The notes under the pieces are model-generated. The model worked only from the letters and a program-made list of their open reading frames with translations, was not told the origin of the DNA and made no database searches. From the NCBI RefSeq assembly GCF_000963925.1, contig NZ_BAMV01000005.1:1-64000 (forward strand): a DNA stretch of 64,000 bases, written 5' to 3'. Below, piece by piece: positions 8,181-17,547 of the stretch (positions are counted from its first letter, which is position 1; the number at the start of each line of letters is the position of its first letter). The DNA is from Acetobacter cibinongensis. Lineage in GTDB: Bacteria; Pseudomonadota; Alphaproteobacteria; Acetobacterales; Acetobacteraceae. Both the position numbers and the translations under genes were made by a program.

Positions 8181-8210
8181 AAAAGGGCGCCCACAGGAGC
8201 GCCCTTTTTC
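8181..8210 (-). terminator. Terminator of the gcv operon
   Basis: AAAAAGGGCGC pairs with GCGCCCTTTTT around an 8-base loop. It lies 25 bases after the gcvP stop on the minus strand and is followed there by a T run; it could also act from the other side. Confidence 0.85.
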
Positions 8211-8234
8211 AAAAACCATAACCCGTAAACTTCT

Positions 8235-11153
8235 TTATTCCATCCATTCCGAAATATCGGGGCAGGAACAGACAAGGTTTCGGTCACCGTGGGCATTATC
8301 AATACGGCTGACAGTTGGCCAGTATTTACGGCTTGGGTTAACACCCGGCGGGAAGCAGGCTTCCTGACGGGTATAAGTGTGGGGCCACGGCTCAACCGTT
8401 ACCATAGCGCCCGTATGGGGCGCGTGACGCAACGGGGAGTGTTCGGCTGTTAAAACACCTGCCTCAATAGCCCGAACTTCGTCCCGAATTGCGAGCATGG
8501 CATCACAAAAACGGTCCAGTTCGGCTTTGCCTTCGGACTCTGTCGGCTCAATCATGAAAGTACCGGCCACAGGAAAACTGACGGTCGGCGCATGGAAACC
8601 GTAATCTACCAGGCGTTTGGCAATATCATCGACCGTGACACCAAAAGCGTCTTTTAAGGGGCGCAGGTCAATAATGCATTCATGGGCCACACGACCTTTG
8701 CCCCCACGGTACAGAACCGGGTACGCATCCACCAGACGGCTGACAATGTAGTTGGCATTAAGAATGGCGACTTCTGTGGCGCGCTTCAGCCCTTCATCCC
8801 CCATCAGACGAATATAGGCCCATGAGATAGGGAGGATGGAGGCAGACCCATACGGGGCCGCACTCACCGCTAGCGTTGTGCCTGCATCTGCCGGGTTGCC
8901 GGGCAGAAAGTCTTTCAGATGTGCACGTACACCGATAGGCCCCATGCCTGGGCCACCGCCACCATGTGGAATACAGAATGTTTTGTGCAGGTTGAAATGG
9001 CTGACATCGCCGCCGTAATCAGCCGGGCGCGCCAGACCAACCTGAGCGTTCATGTTTGCGCCGTCAACATAGACCTGCCCTCCGGCCTCGTGCACCAGAT
9101 CACAGATTTCACGCATGCTTTCTTCAAAAACACCGTGGGTAGACGGATAGGTAATCATGACAGCGGAGAGAGTGGCGGCATGTGCTGCCACTTTTTCCCG
9201 CATGTCGGTCAGGTCAATATTACCGTCTGTGTCGCACTTGACCACAACAACCTTCATGCCTGCCATCTGGGCGGAAGCCGGGTTGGTGCCATGGGCGGAA
9301 GCCGGAATAAGGCAGACTGTCCGGTTGGCCTGCCCGCGGGCGCGGTGATAGGCGCTAATGGCCAGAAGGCCCGCATACTCGCCTTGCGCACCAGAGTTCG
9401 GCTGGAAGGACACGGCATCATAACCGCTAATGGCGCACAGCCATTTTTCAAGGTCTGTAAACAGGGCTTGATAGCCTGCTGTCTGTTCCGCCGGGGCAAA
9501 TGGATGAATGTCACAGAAACCGGGCCAGGTGATGGGCAGCATTTCCACCGTGGCATTCAGCTTCATGGTGCAGGAACCAAGCGGAATCATCGTCCGGTCA
9601 AGCGCCAGATCTTTATCAGACAAGCGGCGCAGATAACGCAGCATGTCAGTCTCTGATTGGCAAGAACTGAAAACGGACTGTGTCAGGAAAGCCGACTGAC
9701 GGACCAGTTCTGCCGGAATAGCCTGTGTTGCCGGTGCAAGTGCCTTTGCCATGGTCTCTACCCGCCCCTGCTCCGTGCAGAAAGCAGACCAGACAGCAAG
9801 GACCGTGTCAGGTGTGGTTGTTTCATCCAGGCTCAGCCCAAGACGACCCTGACCAACATCCCGCAGGTTGATCCCGGCAGACCGGGCGCGTGCCAGAATA
9901 TCGGCCGCACCGCCACCAACCTGCACGGTCAGTGTGTCAAAGAAGTGCTCTGTCTCCACCGCAACGCCCAGCGCCCGCAGGCCCTCTGCCAGTGTGGTGG
10001 TCAGGCCATGTACGCGGCGGGCAATGGCTTTCAGGCCTTCCGGACCATGATAGACGGCATACATACCTGCAATAACCGCCAGCAATACCTGCGCCGTGCA
10101 GATGTTGGAGGTCGCTTTTTCACGCCGGATATGCTGTTCGCGGGTTTGCAGAGCCAAACGGTAAGCGGGACGCCCCTGACTATCCACCGATACCCCGACC
10201 AGACGCCCCGGCAGATTGCGCTTCCAGGCATCACGCACCGCCATATAGGCCGCGTGCGGGCCACCAAAGCCCATGGGAATCCCAAAGCGTTGGGTAGAGC
10301 CAATAGCAATATCAGCCCCCAACTCACCGGGGGAGGTCAGAAGGGTAAGAGCCAGCGGGTCTGCTGCCATAACGGCAATGCCACCGGCGGCATGCAGGGC
10401 TTCAATAGCCGCGCGGGGATTTTTGAGGGCACCGGTTGTGCCGGGATACTGGAATAAGGCCCCAAATACTTCCGCAGCATGCAGGTCTGTATCTGGTGCA
10501 CCAACAACCAGCGCAATACCCAGAGGTTCTGCACGGGTTTTGAGAACAGCCAAAGTCTGGGGGTGTGTTTCAGCATCTACAAAAAATGCTGTTGCCTTGG
10601 ATTTTGCAACACGATGCGCCATTGCCATGGCTTCAGCCGCCGCAGTGGCTTCATCCAGCAGGGATGCGTTGGCAATATCCAGCCCGGTCAGCTCAGTAAT
10701 CATGGTCTGGAAGTTCAGCAGAGCTTCCAGACGGCCCTGACTGATTTCAGGCTGGTAGGGGGTGTACGCTGTGTACCAGGCTGGGTTTTCCAGAATATTG
10801 CGCTGTATGACAGCAGGCAGAACCGTGCCGTAGTAACCCTGCCCGATCAGCGAGGTCATGACCTGATTCTGGCCTGCCAGTTTACGCAGATGAGCCAGAA
10901 CTTCCCCTTCACTCCAGCCTGCTCCAATGCCCATTGGCTGAGCTATACGGATATCGGCAGGAAGGGTCTGCTCCATCAGAGCGTCCAGAGTGGGCGCACC
11001 CACGACCTCCAGCATGGTCGCAACGTCCTGACGTGACGGGCCAATATGGCGGGGCACAAAGCTGCCTGCCTCTGTCTTCAAACCAGAAAAAGCCGGGAGA
11101 CTATCAGCAGAAGAGGCAGGAGAACGGTCCGGACCGGAAGCGAGCGTAAACAT
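8235..11153 (-). CDS. gcvP: Glycine dehydrogenase (decarboxylating), P protein
   Basis: About 972 residues; the fused, homodimer-type P protein of the glycine cleavage system. It decarboxylates glycine with PLP and passes the aminomethyl group to lipoylated Gcv[10 protein letters not shown] near the start is typical of the family; the PLP lysine lies in [16 protein letters not shown] near residue 720. Reading is open farther upstream to a TTG at 11252, but those 33 residues look noncoding and overlap a hairpin. I chose ATG at 11153, which follows CAGGA. It is the third gene of gcvT-gcvH-gcvP, controlled by the glycine riboswitch upstream of gcvT. Confidence 0.95.
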   Translation of the reverse strand: MFTLASGPDRSPASSADSLPAFSGLKTEAGSFVPRHIGPSRQDVATMLEVVGAPTLDALMEQTLPADIRIAQPMGIGAGWSEGEVLAHLRKLAGQNQVMTSLIGQGYYGTVLPAVIQRNILENPAWYTAYTPYQPEISQGRLEALLNFQTMITELTGLDIANASLLDEATAAAEAMAMAHRVAKSKATAFFVDAETHPQTLAVLKTRAEPLGIALVVGAPDTDLHAAEVFGALFQYPGTTGALKNPRAAIEALHAAGGIAVMAADPLALTLLTSPGELGADIAIGSTQRFGIPMGFGGPHAAYMAVRDAWKRNLPGRLVGVSVDSQGRPAYRLALQTREQHIRREKATSNICTAQVLLAVIAGMYAVYHGPEGLKAIARRVHGLTTTLAEGLRALGVAVETEHFFDTLTVQVGGGAADILARARSAGINLRDVGQGRLGLSLDETTTPDTVLAVWSAFCTEQGRVETMAKALAPATQAIPAELVRQSAFLTQSVFSSCQSETDMLRYLRRLSDKDLALDRTMIPLGSCTMKLNATVEMLPITWPGFCDIHPFAPAEQTAGYQALFTDLEKWLCAISGYDAVSFQPNSGAQGEYAGLLAISAYHRARGQANRTVCLIPASAHGTNPASAQMAGMKVVVVKCDTDGNIDLTDMREKVAAHAATLSAVMITYPSTHGVFEESMREICDLVHEAGGQVYVDGANMNAQVGLARPADYGGDVSHFNLHKTFCIPHGGGGPGMGPIGVRAHLKDFLPGNPADAGTTLAVSAAPYGSASILPISWAYIRLMGDEGLKRATEVAILNANYIVSRLVDAYPVLYRGGKGRVAHECIIDLRPLKDAFGVTVDDIAKRLVDYGFHAPTVSFPVAGTFMIEPTESEGKAELDRFCDAMLAIRDEVRAIEAGVLTAEHSPLRHAPHTGAMVTVEPWPHTYTRQEACFPPGVNPSRKYWPTVSRIDNAHGDRNLVCSCPDISEWME

Positions 11154-11222
11154 ACAGAGCAATCCTGAAGAGGTGCCAGAGTAACCAAGCACTGGCAGCA
11201 CAACACAAGAGAAACCCTGCCC

Positions 11223-11250
11223 GCAGCACCTGCCTGAGCAGGCGTGCTGC
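11223..11250 (-). other. Stem-loop between gcvH and gcvP
   Basis: GCAGCAC (11223-11229) pairs with GTGCTGC (11244-11250), with an inner GCCT/AGGC stem and a 4-base loop. No T run follows on the minus strand, so it is more likely a processing or stability element that sets relative GcvH and GcvP levels than a terminator. Confidence 0.6.
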
Positions 11251-11270
11251 AAGACAGGGTAATGCGGGTT

Positions 11271-11636
11271 TTAACCGACGAAGGCCGCGTAAGCGTCTGC
11301 GTCCATCAGCCCGGCAAGCTGGTCAGCATTCGTAATGCGGAACTTGAGAATCCAGCCTTCGCCTTCCGGGTCTGAGCTGACGCGGGCTGGGTCTTCTGCC
11401 AGAGCAGCATTGCCTTCCAGCACAACGCCATCAACAGGCGCGTAAATGTCGGATGCGGCTTTAACGGATTCAACCACAGCGACAGATTCACCGGCGGTTA
11501 CTTCCGTTCCGGCATCACGGCTTTCAACAAATACCAGCTCGCCCAGTTCCTCGGCAGCATGTTTGGTAATGCCAACAACTGCGGCATCGCCTTCAACGCG
11601 CAACCATTCATGTTCTTTAGTAAAATAGAGAGACAT
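11271..11636 (-). CDS. gcvH: Glycine cleavage system H protein
   Basis: A 121-residue lipoyl carrier, the normal length. YFTKEHEWLRVEGDAAVVGI is the typical N-terminus. The lipoylated lysine is in VESVKAASDIYAPVDG, and WILKFRITNADQL is near the C-terminus. It shuttles the aminomethyl intermediate from GcvP to GcvT and electrons to lipoamide dehydrogenase, which is not in this window. It lies 50 bases after gcvT and about 120 bases before gcvP on the minus strand. Confidence 0.96.
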   Translation of the reverse strand: MSLYFTKEHEWLRVEGDAAVVGITKHAAEELGELVFVESRDAGTEVTAGESVAVVESVKAASDIYAPVDGVVLEGNAALAEDPARVSSDPEGEGWILKFRITNADQLAGLMDADAYAAFVG

Positions 11637-11686
11637 GCCTTAACGCTCCTTGAAAAAAGGCATTTGAAAACAAAACCGAAAACTGA

Positions 11687-12820
11687 TTACCGCTTGAAGC
11701 GGGCTGGCACGAACGGCAGAGCCTTCACGGTTGCGGGCACGGCACGGCCGCGTAGTTCCGCAAACAGTGCAGTATCTGGCGCTGCGTGTGAGACCGCCAC
11801 ATAGCCCATGGCCACTGGTGCTTCGAGCGTGGGCCCGAATGCACCGGAGGTAACCCGGCCAATGGAATCCTCAAATGTGGCGTCAGCGTATAAAGGTGCG
11901 TCATGACGTACCGGAGCACGGCCTTCTGGCAGCAGCCCCACGCGGCGATGGGTGACACCATTTTCAAGCTGGCCGAGAATAACATCGGCTCCCGGAAATC
12001 CGCCCTCGCGCTTGCCACCTTTGCGGCGCGTTTTCTGGATGGACCATTCCAAAGCGGCTTCTACCGGCGTTGTGTTCTCATCAATATCCGCCCCGTACAG
12101 GCATAAGCCGGCCTCAAGGCGCAGGCTGTCACGCGCGCCAAGGCCGATGGGTTTTACGGACGGATGTTTCAGCAGTGCCCGCGCAATGCGGGAGGCATCC
12201 ATGGCTGGAACGGAAATTTCAAACCCGTCCTCCCCGGTATAGCCAGAGCGGGAAATGACACAGCTTGCGCCGTCAACATCCAGCTCACGCACATCCATAA
12301 AAGCCATTTCTTTGACATCGGGTGCCAACGTGGCCAAAGCCAGTTCTGCTTCCGGGCCCTGCAAGGCCAGCAGTGCACGTTCTTCCAGCGGTTCGACCAG
12401 ACATTCGCCCAGTTCGTTTTGTAGAAGTTCAATGTCCTGCGCTTTGCACGCAGCATTGACCACCAATATCAGCGCATCATCCAGCCGCGCGACCATCAGG
12501 TCGTCCAGAATGCCGCCTTGGGCATTGGTAAACTGGGTATAACGCTGGCGGCCATTTTTAAGGGACAGAATGTCGGCTGGCACAAGGCGCTCAAGGGCCA
12601 GGGCTGTTTCTTCCACCCCACCCGAACGCGCCAGCAGACGTACCTGCCCCATATGGGAGACATCAAACAGGCCTGCGTGTTCCCGCACATGGCGGTGCTC
12701 CGCCATAATACCATCTGCATACTGCAACGGCATGGCATAGCCTGCAAAAGGCACCATTTTACCGCCAGCATCTTCATGGAAAGAATAAAGGGGAGTGTGA
12801 AGTAGAGAGTCAGTGCTCAT
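11687..12820 (-). CDS. gcvT: Glycine cleavage system T protein (aminomethyltransferase)
   Basis: About 377 residues. It transfers the methylene group from aminomethyl-lipoyl GcvH to tetrahydrofolate, releasing ammonia. GGKMVPFAGYAMPLQY near residue 20, FDVSHMGQV, GILDDLMV and ALLALQGP are diagnostic. The C-terminal half has GLGARDSLRLEAG and ASGAFGPT-like segments (VTSGAFGPTLEAPVAMGYV region). The open frame extends upstream to 12910, but that part overlaps the leader; the ATG at 12820 gives a standard start. First gene of the operon, directly behind the glycine riboswitch. Confidence 0.95.
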   Translation of the reverse strand: MSTDSLLHTPLYSFHEDAGGKMVPFAGYAMPLQYADGIMAEHRHVREHAGLFDVSHMGQVRLLARSGGVEETALALERLVPADILSLKNGRQRYTQFTNAQGGILDDLMVARLDDALILVVNAACKAQDIELLQNELGECLVEPLEERALLALQGPEAELALATLAPDVKEMAFMDVRELDVDGASCVISRSGYTGEDGFEISVPAMDASRIARALLKHPSVKPIGLGARDSLRLEAGLCLYGADIDENTTPVEAALEWSIQKTRRKGGKREGGFPGADVILGQLENGVTHRRVGLLPEGRAPVRHDAPLYADATFEDSIGRVTSGAFGPTLEAPVAMGYVAVSHAAPDTALFAELRGRAVPATVKALPFVPARFKR

Positions 12821-12920
12821 GCACACAGGCCTTGCGTAAAAGGACAGGGGCACGTGCACACTCTGAAGACCGTTGCGAGCAACAGAACGTAGTGAGAGGC
12901 CCCGGACCAAAAGTGATGGT

Positions 12921-13090
12921 ATCCGTCTGCCCCATCTGTTCTTTTGCCTGAGATCGCTATCCCGTCGGCGGGTGCTTGTGGCACCTCTCTCCAGAAGTTC
13001 AGTGTGCAGGGTCCTTTTGCCTGAGAGTTTCCGGGGCGGTTGCTCCTTCGGCGCTGGCGCAGGGCCAGTCTCTCCCTCTACACACTGAGT
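12921..13090 (-). promoter_or_regulatory. Tandem glycine riboswitch upstream of gcvT
   Basis: Two aptamers are visible on the minus strand. Aptamer 1 (about 13088-13005) has GGAGAGACTGGCC, CGCCGAAGGAGCAA and CTCTCAGGCAAAAGGACC. Aptamer 2 (about 13000-12925) has GGAGAGAGGTGCC, GCCGACGGG and ATCTCAGGCAAAAGAACAGA. These are the hallmark conserved segments of the glycine riboswitch, with a short linker between the aptamers. It lies about 100 bases before the gcvT start. In gcv operons this element turns expression on when glycine is plentiful. No strong terminator hairpin was seen between it and gcvT, so the control may act at translation (inference). Confidence 0.95.
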
Positions 13091-13120
13091 TTCCTGACAT
13101 CATTACGGTGCCAAGTCAAT

Positions 13121-13149
13121 CAGCAGGCAGCGTGTTTATCTGCCTGCTG
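13121..13149 (-). terminator. Terminator-like hairpin after speE
   Basis: A perfect 10-bp stem (CAGCAGGCAG with CTGCCTGCTG) and 9-base loop lie 12 bases after the speE stop and before the gcv leader. The downstream T run is weak, so efficiency is uncertain. It separates speDE transcription from the riboswitch. Confidence 0.65.
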
Positions 13150-13160
13150 GTCAGCCTGCT

Positions 13161-14024
13161 TTATTTGGGCAGGTGTTTGGCAATGTAAGGCGGCAGGTTG
13201 AAAGACCCGACATGGATTTCGGGTGTCCAGTACTGGGTATTTCCCAGAATCCCTGCCTGCTGGGCGCGGGTGCGCACAGCCTCTACACTCTGCCCCGCCG
13301 GGCTTTTGCCTTTGGCTGCAATACCAAGTGTCATGAAGCCGCCAACATAGGTTGGGACTGCGGCCACATAGGCAGACACGTGCGGGAAAAATTTGGCACG
13401 ACGCACACTGGTTTCATGCAGTTCATCCGCCTGCATGAACGGTACGCCACACTGGTTTACAATCAGGCCGTCCGCGGTGAGAATCCGGGCACAATGCTCA
13501 TAGAACGAGTCTGTAAACAGGACTTCACCCACACCGATGGGGTCTGTGCTGTCCACAATAATGACATCGAACGATCCGTCAGCCGCCTTGGCGACATAGT
13601 CGATCCCGTCCCCTACAATCACTTCTGCACGGGGGTTGGTCCAGGCATCACCGGCAATACTGGGCAGATGCTTTTTGGAAAGCTCGATCACCGCGCCGTC
13701 AATCTCAACCATGACGGCTTTTTCAACGCCCGGATGTTCCAGCACGCGGCGCAGAACACCCCCATCGCCCGCGCCGATAATCAGGACGGAGCGTGGCGCA
13801 CCATGCGTAAACAGGGGCACATGGGTGAGCATTTCTTGGTACACAAACTCATCACGCTCGGTAATCTGCACCACGCCATCAAGCATAAGCACACGACCGT
13901 GGGAGTCACTCTCGAAAACAACGATATCCTGAAACGGGCTTTTGGTACGCGCCAGTTCCTTGGTGATACGGAAGCGTTGGCCCCAGCTATCGTAAAGGGT
14001 TTCTTCAATCCAGTGCTGTGTCAT
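13161..14024 (-). CDS. speE: Spermidine synthase (polyamine aminopropyltransferase)
   Basis: A 287-residue protein. It moves the aminopropyl group from decarboxylated SAM to putrescine. Diagnostic segments are WIEETLYDSWGQRF at the N-terminus, YQEMLTHVPLFTH, the nucleotide-binding loop IIGAGDGGVLRRVL, and the catalytic Asp in VIIVDSTDPIG. Length is normal. It lies 101 bases downstream of speD on the same strand; both are likely one transcript that makes spermidine. No ornithine or arginine decarboxylase is seen here. Confidence 0.95.
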   Translation of the reverse strand: MTQHWIEETLYDSWGQRFRITKELARTKSPFQDIVVFESDSHGRVLMLDGVVQITERDEFVYQEMLTHVPLFTHGAPRSVLIIGAGDGGVLRRVLEHPGVEKAVMVEIDGAVIELSKKHLPSIAGDAWTNPRAEVIVGDGIDYVAKAADGSFDVIIVDSTDPIGVGEVLFTDSFYEHCARILTADGLIVNQCGVPFMQADELHETSVRRAKFFPHVSAYVAAVPTYVGGFMTLGIAAKGKSPAGQSVEAVRTRAQQAGILGNTQYWTPEIHVGSFNLPPYIAKHLPK

Positions 14025-14125
14025 GTGTCTCTTTCATCCAAATACACGAACAGGGTCAGGACAGGATTGATCTCAACCCCACCCTGCCCCTGTCGGGACG
14101 CCAGAATTTAGCGGACTATGTTCCC

Positions 14126-14590
14126 TTACCGGGTAACACGCCCACGGCGCTGCTCATCCACCTCAACAGCCTGTGCCTGGAACAGGCGCTGCATGACGGG
14201 AATGGCAAGGTGCGGGTCACATGCGCCGCACATGAAGATATCCACCGCGGCGAAGCTACGCTCGGGCCATGTGTGGATGGAAATGTGGCTCTCAGCCAGA
14301 ACAACCACACCAGAAACGCCACCGTTAGGCGTAAAATGGTGGAAATGGCTGTGCAGAATGGTTGCACCTGCGGCAACAGCTGCTTCGCACAGTGTCCGGT
14401 CTATTTTTTCCGGATCGTCCAGATTCGTGGCATCCCACAAATCCACCAGCAGGTGTGTACCTGCAAATTTTTCGCCGTCTTTTTCGACGAAGTAGTCCTT
14501 ACGATCATCGTCAGACGGGACCGTAACAGAAGATGCCTGGTTATTGCTCGGGAGTTCCGAGACCATCCCCAGTTGAGCAAGTGCGTTCAT
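14126..14590 (-). CDS. speD: S-adenosylmethionine decarboxylase proenzyme
   Basis: About 154 residues, matching the short bacterial (class 1B) enzymes. The proenzyme cleaves itself before Ser101 in LAESHISIHTWPE to create the pyruvoyl group. Its product, decarboxylated SAM, feeds spermidine synthase. The ATG at 14590 follows a GGGGG stretch seven bases upstream; the longer frame to 14647 has no support. The first 35 residues before the core are longer than in many homologues and rich in Ser, Asn and Asp. Confidence 0.95.
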   Translation of the reverse strand: MNALAQLGMVSELPSNNQASSVTVPSDDDRKDYFVEKDGEKFAGTHLLVDLWDATNLDDPEKIDRTLCEAAVAAGATILHSHFHHFTPNGGVSGVVVLAESHISIHTWPERSFAAVDIFMCGACDPHLAIPVMQRLFQAQAVEVDEQRRGRVTR

Positions 14591-14745
14591 TGACGTACCC
14601 CCAAACCAGTAGATAGCCTGTTGGGCTAAATCGCCCCCTTGGGCCAAGAGCGCCCGTCACTAAGTGCTTCTGGCGTCTATGACAAGCCTTTTTTGTTTAA
14701 ATTTTTGCCGCACCCCGAAGGCATTTTACCAAAAACTGAACCATA

Positions 14746-17094
14746 TCAAGGTGATGCTTTAGACTTACCGGGCGTTTGTAACAGAATTTTCAAAAGAGCA
14801 TCCCGCTCCCGCCCCAAAGAACGACCAGCCAGCCAGTCTTTGAGTGTGTGCAAGGTGGCCTGATCACGCGCTGCAGCGGCATCTGTTGCAAGGCGCAGGA
14901 CCAGTATTTTTTGCGAGTCGGTTAAAGGCCCTTCCGTCGGCAGGCTGCGGCTAGCGAGCCGCCCAACCACCTGCACGGCCTGTGCCCATTGCCGGTCAGA
15001 TTCATAAAGTTTGCCGCGTAAATCCAGTCCCGCATCCGTCTCATCATGCGCAAGCAAGGCGAGGGCTTTTGCTGTTTCCCCCCGTGCCTGTGCAATACGG
15101 GCGGCATTGTACGCTTTGCGTGCAGCAAGGTCTGGCTGGAGCGCGGTCAGCAAAATTTGGTCTGTTGCCGCCTGGGCATCTGCCAGATGCCCCTGCTGTA
15201 ACGCAGCCTGTGCCAGAAAATCCTGTATCTCAGACCGGGCGAGCGGATCTGGTTGCATCTGCACGGCCTGATCCAGACGCCTCTGCGCTTCTGCAGCTTT
15301 GCCCAAAGAGAGTAAAAGGCGGCCGTACCCGGTCAGTAATTTAGCCTTTGCAGCCCCATCCCTGACTTTTGGAAGAGCCTGCCCCACCAGTTGGGCGACA
15401 TCTTCCCCTGAAAGCCCCTCCGCACTGTGCGCCGCTGTGCCTCGGGCCTCGCTGGCACCACGCAGCGTGCCAAAAACCAGTCGATACAGCACCTGACTGT
15501 AGGCGTCCGCCAGACTATCAGAAGGCAGTTCCTCCCCCGGCTGAAGACTGTCCAGCCCGGCCAAAGCCGCACGAGATTGCCCGTTTTCACTATACGCCAA
15601 AGCCAGCCCAAGCTGGGCCTGCTGACGCGGCCCTCCAGACAGAGCCTGCTCCGGACCGGATGGCCTTAGCAGCTTGCTATATACGTCCACCGCCATGTCT
15701 GGCGCTATCTGATCTGCCTCACGGAGCAGACGCACCAAAGCGACCTGCGCGTAAGATGCCGTGACCGGGTTGGAGGAGGCTGTCAGGTTCTCCAAAGCAA
15801 TTCGTGCTGTTTCGATTTTACCGCTTCGGGCCAGCAGCAAAGCGCGTGGCAGGTCATAGGCTGACCCATCCGGGAGTTCAGGCAACGCATTCCGCTGGGC
15901 TTCTGTGCCATAGCGCGCCAGATAAGTAGCAAGCTGGGGGAAGACCAAGTCCCTTACGCCAGCAGGGTACTGCGCCAGTTGCCTAGCACCCTGTGCCAGC
16001 AGGATACTGGTTATTTGGCTATCCTGCCCTGTTTTCAGGGCATAAAGCCCTTGCCACACATGCAGTTCCGGCCATGCGTACCAAGTGACATCCGCCAACG
16101 TGCTGGCAGAGCCGATAGGCCCTGCCAGCAAGGCCACAACTGCGCGAAAGAACTGTTCGCCCTGCTCCTCTGCGCCCGAAGAGGGATGAGACGCAGAAGG
16201 TGCCAGAAGTTGCTCTGCCTGCTTTGCATTTCCTGCAAGGAACGCTGCATGTGCCAGAGCAAGGCGGCGGGCCGGGTCATCCGGCAAGGGATGAGGCAAT
16301 GGGGATAAAACTGCCGAAGAGGCGTGGTCCAGTTCCAACCACTGCCAGTCCTTCCCGCGTGCTGGCGTATCAGCCTGTGGGTAAAGTGGCTGACCTATCG
16401 GCACAGGATTCAGAGACAAAGCCTGCAAAACAGGCCCGCGCGGCGTAGCACGCACAAAAATCTGCTCGGAATCAGCGACGATAACAGCACCTTCGAGAGA
16501 CGGCTTTACACTATACCCAATGCCTTGCAGGGGCTGCGCAATGCCCCCTGTGGCCTGCCGGGACGTAGCCACGAACAACCGAGCGCCAGATGCCGGGTCT
16601 GGCATGGCGACCACCTGCCCCGGCTGCGCCACGAGGAAACGGACATACCCACGACCCTGCTCTGGCATGAGGGGCTTTTTGCTGCCGCCTGAAGACGCCA
16701 CCAGCTCCCATCCACCGCTATGCTGCGTCAGAGCAAGCTGGGGGTGCGCAGGCAGGCTCAGCACCACGAGCGTAGCGTGGTCCATAACGCTGACATGCAG
16801 TCCGGCAAACAGACCCGTCCCGCCTGAAACCCGTGCCATGGCAGGTACGGCGTGGTCCGCCACAACCACAAAGCTGGAACCAGACCAGAATGCAGCAAGT
16901 CCTGTCTGCGCATCAAACGGTAGAAAGAGGGATGCCCGATCCGTGCTTTCGCCCAAAGGCTGAAGGCCTTCAGTCTGCACAGGCACAACCGGGACAGTGT
17001 GCAGGCTATCCACCCCCTGCGCGCGCGGTGCCGTATTTGTGAGCTGCATGAGCAGGCAACCTGCCAAACCAAGGCTGACCTTACTTCGTTTCAT
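14746..17094 (-). CDS. Exported TPR-repeat protein of unknown function
   Basis: A 782-residue protein with a signal peptide (VSLGLAGCLLMQL, about residues 6-20). Residues about 30-260 are rich in short beta-strand patterns, such as SSFVVVADHAVP and ATLVVLSLPAHPQLAL. From about residue 290 onward the sequence is helical and Ala/Leu-rich, with tetratricopeptide-like helical pairs (RLALAHAAFLAGNAKQAEQL, GRLLLSLGKAAEAQRRLDQA). I do not recognise a specific family. It may be a periplasmic scaffold. It lies upstream of speD on the same strand with a 155-base gap, so cotranscription is possible but not shown. Confidence 0.75.
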   Translation of the reverse strand: MKRSKVSLGLAGCLLMQLTNTAPRAQGVDSLHTVPVVPVQTEGLQPLGESTDRASLFLPFDAQTGLAAFWSGSSFVVVADHAVPAMARVSGGTGLFAGLHVSVMDHATLVVLSLPAHPQLALTQHSGGWELVASSGGSKKPLMPEQGRGYVRFLVAQPGQVVAMPDPASGARLFVATSRQATGGIAQPLQGIGYSVKPSLEGAVIVADSEQIFVRATPRGPVLQALSLNPVPIGQPLYPQADTPARGKDWQWLELDHASSAVLSPLPHPLPDDPARRLALAHAAFLAGNAKQAEQLLAPSASHPSSGAEEQGEQFFRAVVALLAGPIGSASTLADVTWYAWPELHVWQGLYALKTGQDSQITSILLAQGARQLAQYPAGVRDLVFPQLATYLARYGTEAQRNALPELPDGSAYDLPRALLLARSGKIETARIALENLTASSNPVTASYAQVALVRLLREADQIAPDMAVDVYSKLLRPSGPEQALSGGPRQQAQLGLALAYSENGQSRAALAGLDSLQPGEELPSDSLADAYSQVLYRLVFGTLRGASEARGTAAHSAEGLSGEDVAQLVGQALPKVRDGAAKAKLLTGYGRLLLSLGKAAEAQRRLDQAVQMQPDPLARSEIQDFLAQAALQQGHLADAQAATDQILLTALQPDLAARKAYNAARIAQARGETAKALALLAHDETDAGLDLRGKLYESDRQWAQAVQVVGRLASRSLPTEGPLTDSQKILVLRLATDAAAARDQATLHTLKDWLAGRSLGRERDALLKILLQTPGKSKASP

Positions 17095-17253
17095 AGCGCG
17101 TTATCAGTCATGCTTGTTCCACCGCCGCAAGTCAGGCCTCTTTTCGCACTCTCTTTCACAACAACCAAGACGAAAGACTGCACCGTGCCATGAAATAGGA
17201 CGTATTGGGCGCAACTATGCGGGTCTGCCTCAGTGTCCGGAAAGGATTTTCAC

Positions 17254-17418
17254 ATGAAACACGTTCCCTGCGGCCTTGTTCTTCTGCTCCTGCCTCTCCT
17301 GTTGGCAGGATGCTATGAGGGCCGATACCACCACCCGCACCGTGATGGGTACCGCCACACACGCCATGACCATGGCTACTACCGGGAATATCAGGGCAGA
17401 CCCCCAGGGTGGCGATAA
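17254..17418 (+). CDS. Small His/Tyr/Arg-rich lipoprotein
   Basis: A 54-residue protein. The N-terminal hydrophobic stretch ends in the lipobox LLAG-Cys (Cys about residue 20), so it should be lipidated and exported. The mature part (YEGRYHHPHRDGYRHTRHDH) is very rich in His, Arg and Tyr, with no Lys. Start ATG 17254 follows AAAGGA eight bases upstream. A metal- or anion-binding role is possible, but only by composition. Confidence 0.7.
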   Translation: MKHVPCGLVLLLLPLLLAGCYEGRYHHPHRDGYRHTRHDHGYYREYQGRPPGWR

Positions 17419-17547
17419 GCTGCCCTATTCGGGCAATTAACGCCCACTGGTGTTATGATTTTGCCAAGGACTTACACAAGCGACATATAGGTGCGTGACG
17501 CGGGGCAGTTTTCTCTGCCCGGACAGCTAAAGCAAAGGGCACGCATC

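Noticed and set aside
8919-10457. Two consecutive plus-strand frames within gcvP
   Set aside because: Both lie fully inside the conserved GcvP coding frame and show no domain features.
11154-11252. N-terminal extension of GcvP from a TTG at 11252
   Set aside because: The translated residues are Cys-rich and unlike the family, and the segment overlaps a hairpin; ATG 11153 fits better.
14591-14745. Possible structured leader or riboswitch upstream of speD
   Set aside because: Some GC-rich pairing is possible, but no known SAM or polyamine riboswitch motif could be recognised.
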